Origin: OMSK01 sp902492995
Lineage (GTDB): Bacteria; Bacillota_I; Bacilli_A; RF39; UBA660
Reading direction: 5' to 3'
Length of the DNA: 24,824 nt
Assembly: GCA_902492995.1 (NCBI GenBank)
Contig: CABUNR010000019.1
Coordinates: 1-24,824, forward strand
In this document: in pieces, positions 8,108 through 16,200 of the stretch
Position numbering within the stretch: the first letter of the stretch is position 1
How the letters are laid out: each line of letters starts with the position of its first letter
Program-made: the position numbers and the translations under genes
The notes under the pieces: generated by a model
The model's database searches: none
What the model saw: the letters and a program-made list of their open reading frames with translations, nothing else
What the model was told of the DNA's origin: nothing

Positions 8108-8647
8108 TTAATCTAAAATATCACTAACTTTAATATCGTAGTATTCTGCTATTTTTCTAACGACTTCATTACTTAAACTTCTTGATCCTTTTTCATACTT
8201 ATTGTATGCGGAAACTGTAATGCCAAGAAAATCAGCTAAATCTTTTTGATTCTTTTTATTTTCAATTCTATATTGTTTTATTCTTAATCTAGCTCTAGCC
8301 TGAATTTTCTTTTCCAGATCATCAAAATATTTTTCTGGATCACCATTCAAAGTAAAATAACCTTTTGAATTAGCAATTCTAAAAGCATAATCTGAAATAT
8401 CGGCTTCTTCTTTTGGACTTAACTCTGGCATGTTCTCAAAAAAGTAATTAGTTGAAACTTTATAAAATGTTGCTAAGTCTTTAATTACACTAATTGGAAC
8501 CCCTCTATCTCCTAACTCATAATGTTTATAAGTTGATGTGTTAACACCAACAACCTGACTAATTTCTTTTTGTGTTAAATTAGCTTTTTTACGTATTTCT
8601 GCAATGTTTTTACCAATTGCAATATCAGATTCTCTTCTATTTTCCAT
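8108..8647 (-). CDS. Double-HTH XRE-family transcriptional regulator
   Basis: The protein has 179 residues and two complete Cro/CI-type helix-turn-helix domains. The first is at about 11-66 (LTQKEISQVVGVNTSTYKHYELGDRGVP) and the second at about 116-179 (NQKDLADFLGITVSAYNKYEKGSRSLS), joined by a 50-residue linker. It is first in the leftward operon that holds the GIY-YIG and hsd genes and is transcribed divergently from the mobility operon. An operator-like 15-bp dyad overlaps its own promoter -35 region, and three more copies lie towards the divergent promoter, so autorepression and control of excision/transfer genes are likely. Two DNA-binding heads in one chain could suit such spaced asymmetric sites. 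It could also act as the controller of the restriction genes. ATG 8647 has AGGAGG seven bases upstream. Confidence 0.88.
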   Translation of the reverse strand: MENRRESDIAIGKNIAEIRKKANLTQKEISQVVGVNTSTYKHYELGDRGVPISVIKDLATFYKVSTNYFFENMPELSPKEEADISDYAFRIANSKGYFTLNGDPEKYFDDLEKKIQARARLRIKQYRIENKKNQKDLADFLGITVSAYNKYEKGSRSLSNEVVRKIAEYYDIKVSDILD

Positions 8648-8676
8648 AGGTACCCTCCTATTATCTCGTTAAATCC

Positions 8677-8847
8677 ATTATAACATATATTTTCCAAATT
8701 GGAACATTCGATTTAAAAATATATAAAAAAATAATTTTTAAATTTTTCGAAATTTATTATTGACATATTGGAACTTTTAATATATACTTTAATTAGGTTG
8801 CCAATATGGAACTATTTATTTTAATATAATAATTGCCATTTTGGAAC
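8677..8847. promoter_or_regulatory. Divergent control region with four 15-bp operators
   Basis: Four sites share the form TTNNCA-N3-TGGAAC: 8691-8705, 8760-8774, 8798-8812 and 8833-8847. Site 1 is also a near-perfect palindrome (TTCCAAATTGGAA) and covers the -35 region of the leftward promoter, whose -10 TATAAT is at 8682-8677. Site 2 overlaps the -35 of a strong rightward promoter, TTGACA 8760-8765 and TATACT 8783-8788, spacer 17. Sites 3 and 4 would lie within or below that transcript. This is the arrangement of a two-way repressor switch, with the double-HTH protein the obvious binder. Iteron function for replication by the RepA-like ATPase is the main alternative. Confidence 0.65.
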
Positions 8848-8866
8848 TATTGTTCTTTGAAAATTT

Positions 8867-8996
8867 AATAGTTGTGGAAGTCGCCGATATGCCATAACTC
8901 AAAAAAATACAAGGTAGAAATAACCATATTGGTACGGGAGTTATGAAATAACTAAAATTTCAAGTTGGACTTAGTCCAGGGGTACTCTACCCTTTC
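8867..8996 (+). other. Dyad-rich leader or origin region before the mobility operon
   Basis: Downstream of the rightward promoter and before the gene at 9039 lie several inverted repeats. ATAACTC/GAGTTAT (8894-8900 and 8938-8944) encloses ACCATATTGGT. TGGAC-TTA-GTCCA is at 8966-8978. GGGTA-CTC-TACCC is at 8980-8992. No open frame or U-tract follows. It is either a structured 5' leader of the operon or a replication origin served by the RepA-like ATPase. I do not recognise a known RNA family. Confidence 0.4.
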
Positions 8997-9038
8997 ACTT
9001 ACGAGAATTGAGAATAAATAATAGAAGGAAGGAATTAT

Positions 9039-9305
9039 ATGAAATTACCAAAAGAAAAACAATACATTAGATACTTTGTAGATAATGTAGATGAAATTGA
9101 ACTACCAGCATATGTATGTGAAGCTATATTCGATATTAACGAACTATATGATCTATCTAAAGATGAGATATATGAAAAATATAAATTTTCTTGCAATAGT
9201 TCTGAATCAGTTGATAGAAAAGCATTATTTAAAATGTTAATTGATATTGATAAAAGTGATAAAAAGGATGTCTATAAAAAGTATTACAAAAACTATTTTA
9301 ACTAA
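9039..9305 (+). CDS. Small acidic hypothetical protein, first gene of the mobility operon
   Basis: I do not recognise this 88-residue protein. It is rich in Asp, Glu, Lys and Tyr, is predicted to be mostly helical, and has no signal peptide, membrane segment or cysteine pair. ATG 9039 has GAAGGAAGGAA immediately upstream. It lies 14 bp before the next gene and is expressed in the same rightward operon as the ATPase, relaxase and integrase, so a role in maintenance or transfer of the element is likely. The tyrosine- and lysine-rich C-terminus (KKYYKNYF) hints at nucleic-acid contact but is not diagnostic. Confidence 0.65.
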   Translation: MKLPKEKQYIRYFVDNVDEIELPAYVCEAIFDINELYDLSKDEIYEKYKFSCNSSESVDRKALFKMLIDIDKSDKKDVYKKYYKNYFN

Positions 9306-9319
9306 AAGGAGGACGATAT

Positions 9320-9556
9320 ATGAAAGCAAGTGAAACATTAGAATTATTATCAAAGCAATGGTGTACTTTAGATGATTTAATGAAGATAACAAGTTTAGGA
9401 AGAAATTCAGCACTTAAAGTTAGAAAAGAAATAATCACAGATTTAACAGATAAAGGCTATAAGCTTCCATGTCACTTAATACCTATGTGTAAAGTTGTTA
9501 ATAAATTAAAAATTGATATTCCATATTTAAAATCAATGGTAAATAAGGAGAACTAA
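9320..9556 (+). CDS. Small helix-turn-helix protein, possible excisionase or accessory factor
   Basis: This 78-residue protein contains a helix-turn-helix pattern at about residues 16-40 (TLDDLMKITSLGRNSALKVR), followed by a basic stretch and a hydrophobic C-terminus. Small proteins of this kind occur in Firmicutes integrative elements between regulators and replication or integrase genes, and act as excisionases or DNA-binding accessory factors. That assignment here is by size, fold and position only. AAGGAGG precedes ATG 9320. The stop codon ends at 9556, directly before ATG 9557 of the ATPase, so translation is coupled. It is not adjacent to the integrase, which makes an excisionase role less certain. 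Confidence 0.65.
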   Translation: MKASETLELLSKQWCTLDDLMKITSLGRNSALKVRKEIITDLTDKGYKLPCHLIPMCKVVNKLKIDIPYLKSMVNKEN

Positions 9557-10498
9557 ATGATAGCTATAGAACAATTAAATAATTGCAAAAAAAAAGACAA
9601 CATTATCAATAAAATAATGAAGTCTGAAGGATTATATTGTTTAGTTGCCGAACCAAAAGTTGGTAAATCTTTTTTAGCACTACAGATAGCCAACTCATTA
9701 GTAAACAATAAACAATTTTTAGGATTTGATGTAAATCCCACTCCCGTTTTATATGTTAGCACAGAAATATCTGATAATCAATTGAAAGAAAGATTGGAAC
9801 TAACAGGATATACCTTTAGTCCAAATACATTCTTCTTTGTTCAAAAAGATTCTGAGCATAAGCTTTGTTTAAGAGATGATCTTTTATTAGATTTAAAAGA
9901 ATTCTCAGAAGTATATAAAGGAAGATTTGTAATTATAGATATAATGTGTGGAATTGATTATGGATATGAATTTGATATTAACAATTACAGTGATGTAATG
10001 AAAAACATTTTTGATAAATATAGAGAATTAGCTAGTAAATATCATTTAACTTTTTTATTAATACATCACTTAAATAAAGAAGGTAAAACATTAGGTAGTA
10101 CTGGCATTGATGGAAACATGAATGGAATATTAACTTTAATTAATAATAAAGATAATACTTATACTTTAAAAATAGTAAATCGTGATTTTGAAGAACTAAC
10201 TTTAAATCTAAATAAAAATGATAAGTTGGAATTTGAAATTATTGATGAAGATAATACCGAACTTGATTATAATTTATCAGTATTTATGAGATACGTTATC
10301 AAGAAAAAAGAAATAGTATTTACACCAGCTGAAATGGTAGCAGAACTTAACCTACTAATAACACCTTCAAGATTTGGAAGACTACTAAATAGTAGTGTTA
10401 AAAGGTTAGAACAAGAAGGCATATTTGTAGAGTTAAATAGAACTGCTACTTCAAGAAATTATAAAGCAAGATTCATTGATCCATTAGAATCTGCTTAA
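9557..10498 (+). CDS. RepA-like AAA ATPase (AAA_25, hexameric helicase type)
   Basis: The 313-residue protein resembles RepA/AAA_25 replicative helicases of plasmids and integrative elements. Walker A is LVAEPKVGKSF (about 31-41; the first Gly of the P-loop is Ala). STEISDNQLKERL follows near 72, a Walker B-like strand is FVIIDIMCGID, and LLIHHLNKEGKTLGSTGI carries the His-His and Gly-Ser pattern typical of this family. The last 80 residues look like a winged-helix domain (PAEMVAELNLLITPSRFGRLL). It would unwind or load replication proteins at an element origin after excision or transfer. AAGGAG precedes ATG 9557. A dedicated origin-binding initiator is not evident, so one of the two small upstream proteins might supply that role. 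Confidence 0.8.
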   Translation: MIAIEQLNNCKKKDNIINKIMKSEGLYCLVAEPKVGKSFLALQIANSLVNNKQFLGFDVNPTPVLYVSTEISDNQLKERLELTGYTFSPNTFFFVQKDSEHKLCLRDDLLLDLKEFSEVYKGRFVIIDIMCGIDYGYEFDINNYSDVMKNIFDKYRELASKYHLTFLLIHHLNKEGKTLGSTGIDGNMNGILTLINNKDNTYTLKIVNRDFEELTLNLNKNDKLEFEIIDEDNTELDYNLSVFMRYVIKKKEIVFTPAEMVAELNLLITPSRFGRLLNSSVKRLEQEGIFVELNRTATSRNYKARFIDPLESA

Positions 10499-10504
10499 AA
10501 GGTT

Positions 10505-10574
10505 TTAGGAATTATTCCTAACTCACATATTGGGCTATGCCCTAGTGAGATAAGTCATAATTTAAATATGACTT
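10505..10574 (+). other. Candidate origin of transfer (oriT) upstream of the relaxase
   Basis: Three consecutive dyads lie in the gap before the relaxase: TTAGGAAT-T-ATTCCTAA (10505-10521), CTCAC...GGGC-TAT-GCCC...GTGAG (10522-10549), and AAGTCATA-N7-TATGACTT (10552-10574). MOBV oriT sites such as that of pMV158 are compact sets of inverted repeats just upstream of the mob gene, with nicking in a TAGTGTGTTA-like stretch. The TAGTGAGATA at 10543-10552 is a reasonable match, with the nick expected near 10549/10550. This is a positional and motif inference. A transcript-level hairpin function is the alternative. Confidence 0.5.
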
Positions 10575-10599
10575 CTAAAAATACTAAGGAGGATGATAT

Positions 10600-11973
10600 A
10601 TGTATGAAGGAAAACAAGTTCTAAGATTTGAAAATAATTACAAATCTAAAGATCTTTATAATCTTGGCCGAGAATTAAAAGAAAGAATCGGTACAGGGAA
10701 TTATGATCCAGAAAGAACTAAATTTAATATAACTTTTAAAGACATCGAAAAGGATAATTTATATCAAGAAGTAAAATATCAATTAGAAAGTAGAAATATA
10801 GAATATCTTCACAAAAGCAAAACTAATTTACTTAATGGAGTCACTATTACAAGTGGTCCAGAATTCTTTATGAGATTAGGTATGAAATTTAAACCTAGCG
10901 GTAGAAAATATCAATCGGGAGAAAAAGCTGGTCAAGATATATTAGTACCAGATATAAAATCAGATGATGATATACCAAAAGATGTAATCAAATATTTTTG
11001 TGATAGCTATGATTTTATAACTAAATTAGTAGGAGAAGAAAACATGGTAATCGCACAAGTACATTTTGATGAAGATACACCTCACCTACAAGCTTACTTC
11101 TTACCTGTTGTAGATAAAGTTAGTAGAAAATGTTATCAAAGAGATAAAGATGGAAATCTTATTAAAGAAAAAAGATTAGATTACAAAGGCAATTTAAAAG
11201 AAGTACCAATTTTATTAAGAGATGATAAAGGTAAAATAGTTTATGAACAAGTTGAAGGTAAATTTTTAAATAATGATCAATTTTGGAAACAACTAGGAGG
11301 AAGAAATTCATTTGCAGCTATACAAGATACATTTAATGAGTATATGAAGGATAATGGTTTTAATCTAGACAGAGGTGAAAAAGGTGCAAACAAAAAGCAT
11401 AAAACAAAATTAGAGCACCAAGTAGAAGAATTAAAGGCTGAATCAAACAATTTATGGAATCAAATTAATGATTATAAGGATAAGTTGGATAAGTCTAAAG
11501 AAAACCTTAAAAATAGTCTAAAGCCAATAGATTTAGATATTAAAAAAGGAATTATGGGATATAGTAAAAAAGAAGTTGGAGAAATACTAGAAAACTATGA
11601 TAATCTCCAAAGGCAAAACTATTTAAATGAATTAGATCTAAAAGATAAAAATCATGAAATAATCTCATTAAAAATGGAAAACGATTTTTATAAAAATAAT
11701 AAAGAACTACATAAGATTAATAAAGAAAATAGAAATCTAGAAACTCAGTTAAAAAATAAGGATTATGATTTAGATTATTATAAAAGCGGATTCAAAACTT
11801 TATGTAAAGCATTGGATACTCTATTAAAAAGACCTCCAATGCCATTTGTTGGAGATTACATATCGCTCGCACAAGATGTAGCACATACTAAATCTTTCCA
11901 AAGTGCTGAAGAAGAAGCATGGGAAGAATTTACTAAAATGAATGGTAATAACTCTTCAGATTTAGGAATATAG
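10600..11973 (+). CDS. MOBV-like relaxase (Mob/Pre family), atypical
   Basis: This 457-residue protein should nick oriT and lead the transferred strand during mobilization. The nuclease region (about 1-290) carries the HUH-type metal motif VHFDEDTPHLQAYF: H155, D157, E158, P161, H162. The position normally holding a third His in MOBV proteins (HxDExxPHxH) is Gln164. There is also no His in the first 70 residues, where pMV158 MobM has its catalytic His22; Tyr14 or Tyr20 would be candidate nucleophiles. Residues about 270-400 are a long coiled coil (KLEHQVEELKAESNNLWNQI onward), as in other Mob/Pre proteins. AAGGAGG precedes ATG 10600. No coupling protein or type IV secretion gene is present, so a helper element must provide the channel. 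Confidence 0.85.
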   Translation: MYEGKQVLRFENNYKSKDLYNLGRELKERIGTGNYDPERTKFNITFKDIEKDNLYQEVKYQLESRNIEYLHKSKTNLLNGVTITSGPEFFMRLGMKFKPSGRKYQSGEKAGQDILVPDIKSDDDIPKDVIKYFCDSYDFITKLVGEENMVIAQVHFDEDTPHLQAYFLPVVDKVSRKCYQRDKDGNLIKEKRLDYKGNLKEVPILLRDDKGKIVYEQVEGKFLNNDQFWKQLGGRNSFAAIQDTFNEYMKDNGFNLDRGEKGANKKHKTKLEHQVEELKAESNNLWNQINDYKDKLDKSKENLKNSLKPIDLDIKKGIMGYSKKEVGEILENYDNLQRQNYLNELDLKDKNHEIISLKMENDFYKNNKELHKINKENRNLETQLKNKDYDLDYYKSGFKTLCKALDTLLKRPPMPFVGDYISLAQDVAHTKSFQSAEEEAWEEFTKMNGNNSSDLGI

Positions 11974-11980
11974 GTAAGAT

Positions 11981-13231
11981 ATGGCAATAAGACAAGTTAA
12001 AGCAAAAGAATCTACAAAAGATGGAAGATCATGGATTGTAGATTTAACCTATAAAGACTATTTAGAAAGACCTAGAAGATACCATTCTAAAAAATTTGCT
12101 ACAAGACGCGAAGCAAAAGAACATGAAGCTGAATATAAAATGAATCTTAAAAACATGACTGAGTTTTCTGATTTAACATTTGAACAATTAATTGATGAAC
12201 ATTATAAATATCAACAAGATAAAGTAAAAGAAACAACATTAACAAATTACAAAAATATGAAACCATATTTAGAACCTTTATTTAATATAAAAGTCGAATC
12301 ATTTAATATCAGACATTATGAATTATGGAGACAATTTATGAATGAAAAAAACATTTCTACAAGATATAAAAATGGTGTTTATAAATATTTAAAAGCTATA
12401 ATGAATTTTGGAACAAAATGGTATGATTTAAACTTTATAAAAGTCTATAATAAAATGGCTAACTTTAATAATCCAAATGAGAGAAAAAAAGAAATGAAAT
12501 TTTATACACCAAACGAGTTTCAAAAGTTTCTATCTGTAGAAAATGATTTAAAATTTAGATGTGCTTTTCAAACACTATTCTATTGTGGATTAAGAAATGG
12601 AGAATTGCGAGGTTTAACCTGGAATGATATAAACTTCAGAAAAAGTTGTTTATCAGTAAATAAAGCTGTTACAAAAGTACCTGATAAAAAGAATAATAAA
12701 CCCTACTCTGTCTCAAGTCCTAAAACAATGTCTAGTTATAGAACAATACCAATACCTAATTTCTTATTAGATGATTTAAAACAATTATATGATGATTCAT
12801 CTACATATTATAATTTTAATGATGAATGGTATGTATTTGGAGATGTGGATCCTATGCCTGAAACTACTCTACGAGATAGAAAAACTAAAGATGCATTTAA
12901 AGCAGGAGTTAAAGATATAAGAGTACATGATTTCAGACATAGTTGTGCATCTTTATTAATAGATAGTGGTGCTAATATAACATTAGTTGCTAAATATTTA
13001 GGACACTCTAAAATAGATGAAACATTAAACACTTATTCTCATATGTATCAAAATAGACTTGAAAATATAGTTCAAATAATTGAAGTTCAAAATACCAAAT
13101 TATTAGAAAATCAACAAAAAGAATTACCAGAACCAAAAGAAAATATAATTGATTATGAAGATGCAGAATATATAGATTATGATGATAGTTCAGATTTAGA
13201 AAATGAAAAAGAAGATGACCTAGTCCTTTAA
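11981..13231 (+). CDS. int: Tyrosine recombinase integrase of the element
   Basis: The 416-residue enzyme integrates and excises the element. Residues 1-60 form an arm-type DNA-binding domain (SWIVDLTYKDYLERPRRYHSK), about 60-165 a SAM-like core-binding domain (LTFEQLIDEHYKYQQDKVKE), and about 180-370 the catalytic domain. The catalytic domain has CGLRNGELRGLTW (Arg), SSPKTMSSYRTIPIP (Lys), HDFRHSCASLL (His-x-x-Arg), YLGHSKIDETLNTYSHMY (His and nucleophilic Tyr). The last 40 residues are an unusual acidic tail rich in Glu and Asp. It is clearly related to the truncated integrase at 362-964. It is the final gene of the rightward operon, 7 bp after the relaxase, with a weak ribosome site (AGGTAAG). 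Unlike the older element, its gene is 6.2 kb from the nearest end, because the avs/abiE cargo lies between. Confidence 0.95.
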   Translation: MAIRQVKAKESTKDGRSWIVDLTYKDYLERPRRYHSKKFATRREAKEHEAEYKMNLKNMTEFSDLTFEQLIDEHYKYQQDKVKETTLTNYKNMKPYLEPLFNIKVESFNIRHYELWRQFMNEKNISTRYKNGVYKYLKAIMNFGTKWYDLNFIKVYNKMANFNNPNERKKEMKFYTPNEFQKFLSVENDLKFRCAFQTLFYCGLRNGELRGLTWNDINFRKSCLSVNKAVTKVPDKKNNKPYSVSSPKTMSSYRTIPIPNFLLDDLKQLYDDSSTYYNFNDEWYVFGDVDPMPETTLRDRKTKDAFKAGVKDIRVHDFRHSCASLLIDSGANITLVAKYLGHSKIDETLNTYSHMYQNRLENIVQIIEVQNTKLLENQQKELPEPKENIIDYEDAEYIDYDDSSDLENEKEDDLVL

Positions 13232-13249
13232 TGGATTAGGTCATTTTTT
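13215..13249 (+). terminator. Terminator between int and the convergent avs gene
   Basis: ATGACCTAGTCC (13215-13226) pairs with GGATTAGGTCAT (13233-13244) around a 6-base loop, followed by TTTTTT. The stem includes the last codons and stop of int and ends at the avs stop. It ends the mobility operon and may also serve the opposite operon. Confidence 0.8.
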
Positions 13250-16200
13250 ATATTTCCGAAATATCCTTGCTTAACTTCCTTATCAAGCCTATTTGTTTAG
13301 AAAACATCTCATCCCATACATCTAAACATTTTATTAGAATTTGTTTATTATTTTTTTCGTAAGCATAATCAAATAACATAATTACGATATAGTTAAGATC
13401 ATCATAAGAATAATAATGTATAGGATTGTTTTCATCATATTGTTCTAAAGCTATGTTAATAATCTCGAACAACAATTCACTATATTTGAGGATATTATTT
13501 CCTCTTTTTCTCAAGAGATGAATAAATGGTTCAATAAATTCTTGTGAATCAGATGATTGAAATAATTCAATAACAAAATTATCATCGCTCAAGAGCAATT
13601 TTTCATCATCAAATAATTTATATGGATTTATTTTTACATCAGGATATTTTGATAATTCAATTATTATTTCTTTTGATTTTTCTTTATATTCATCGTTTTT
13701 TATATACACCAAAAGCATTTCCATTATTGAATTTTTTATTATAGTATCATTTTTACTATTCAATAGCTCATTCTCAAATTCATCATAAAACAGATAAAAA
13801 TCTACCATTAGATACGAAAAAACTCTTTTTATGTCTTCACTATTAATAGTAATTCCATGTAATATTATTTTTATTATTTGTTCTCTTAAATTACTTTTTT
13901 TAGCATATAAATAGTTAAATATATTTCTATTTGATCTATAACCATATATACAATCATTTAAAAACAATTTAATTATAATCGTACTTGTCCAATCTAAATC
14001 ATAATTTAAAAGACAATTCAAAATACTCATACTTGAATATTTAAATATTTCATCACTACATTCACTCATACTTTCAACCATTTTAGTGAATTTTTTTGCA
14101 TACTCAAAATTATTCCATAATATATTTGAAACAGCTGAGGCAAGTTTATAAATTGATGAATTAATTACCGCCAGTTCAAATGATTCTGCAATATCTCTAT
14201 CTTCTTTACTATTATCAATAATTACGTTATTATCTATTTTATCTGATATAATATCAGAATAAATATTTAGCAACATATCTATTGTTTCTGCATTCCAATT
14301 TGTTTCTTCTTTTCTAGCTATTATCTCACAAATAAGTGGAGCATATTTATAATTATTTTCATACTTAAAAGTTTTAAACAATAATTCTAATTTCTGAATT
14401 GAAATATCATCTATTATACTAGAATAAGCTAATGAATTATATAATGTATAAATATAATCAGGTATAATAATTGATGAATTGTTTATAAATAAATCTATAA
14501 ATTGATTCGGATTTTCTTGAATATTTACTGACAATGATGATTGAAATTCATATAAACTACTATCAATAAATACAGATTTTTCTTCATCATATTTAGATTT
14601 ATGACTATTTGTTATTTTTTTATTAGTTAATATACCAAGCCAACTTTTTAAACCTATTTTTTTATTGGCAATTGGCGATATAACACTACCGCTTTTACAA
14701 TGATTTAAATCATAAATAGAATAATTTCGTATACCAAATTTTCTATTTAACACTTTCTTTAATTGAATGCATTTTTCATCTAATAAATTATCTGAAATAC
14801 AATTTAAAATTTCATATTGAAAGTCGCCCCAAAAACTAATATAATTTGCACTGCTAAAATTTTCCTTCTTAAATTCAATGCATCTTTTGCATCTTTCAAT
14901 TAAATCATTAGGTTTATAGTGAATAATTTTTTCAATAACGTAATTAATTGTTTTTTTATTTGCATCATTAATAAACTTTTCTATTATTTTCTTTAGCATA
15001 GACACTGATTGTTCATTATTACTAGTATATTCAAAGCAATTATTATTTATATCACTAAATAAATATTCAAAAATTTTATTTGAAGCTGATTGTGGCATAA
15101 AATATATACTTTGTAATATTATTTCGTTATGAATACTAAATCCTTTGTTTAAGTACTTCTCAAATATTGTCCAAAATTTATTATAATCACTATTTACTAC
15201 ATTTTTAACTGCTCTTTTAATTAACGATATTACTATTCTTTGCACAGTCATTTCAAGTCTACCATGATCTTCCCAATCATATAATCCATATTTATCATGA
15301 ATTTCAGGAATTAATGGTAAAAGTTTTTCAATAATTAGTTCATTTTCTGTAATTTCATTTTTTTCTTCATATTCAATAGACAAATTATCCGAATATTTTA
15401 TATGTCTTTTCTTTAAATCTAAATGATTTGTCAAAAATTCAACATATCTGATTCCTCTACACTCATTAATACACAATAATTCATCTAAATTCAAATAAGA
15501 ATTTATCCACATTTCACTAAATTTATCATATATTTCTAGTCGTAATTCAAATAGATCATCTGTGTCATATACTACATCAGAAGGAAATACACTATATAAC
15601 TCTCTATCTAATTGTTCATTTACTATAATATACTGTTTTATAAATTTGTATTCTTTTTCATTAAATGAATAATTAATACTCTTTAATAAATTAATAATAT
15701 ATTGTTTTTTTGTTGAATCATTAACCCATTTATCAAAAGTTCCATTATCAATTAGTAATTCTATTATTTCTTGATGATTCATGAATACTATGTTAATAAA
15801 AATATCAAAAAACTCTTTTTTAAAATAATTATTTATAATATATTGTTTTATTTCTTCTGATATATTTGTAACTGTTCCTAAAACTTCAAAAGCTACATAT
15901 TTTAAATATACTCTAATATTTTTATTGTTAATAATAGTGTCAATACATTCTATAAATCTTTGATCATCAAGTTCATGAATTCTTTCTAAAAACATTTGTA
16001 ACTGATACCTTTTATTTGGAAGTTGTTCATTACGATTACCTATAAGCGATTCAATTGACTCACCATTAAGATATTTTTCTATCATTTTATCAACGGAAAA
16101 ATAATCTAATAATGTTTGATGAGAAAAAGAAATAGAACTATCACTTTTTATAAGAAATGCCTTAGATAATAAAAAGTCAACCGAATTAACATAATCATTT

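Noticed and set aside
8645..8655. GGTACC near the double-HTH start as another arm site
   Set aside because: It is a single unit overlapping the ribosome site, without the 12-bp partner and far from either end.
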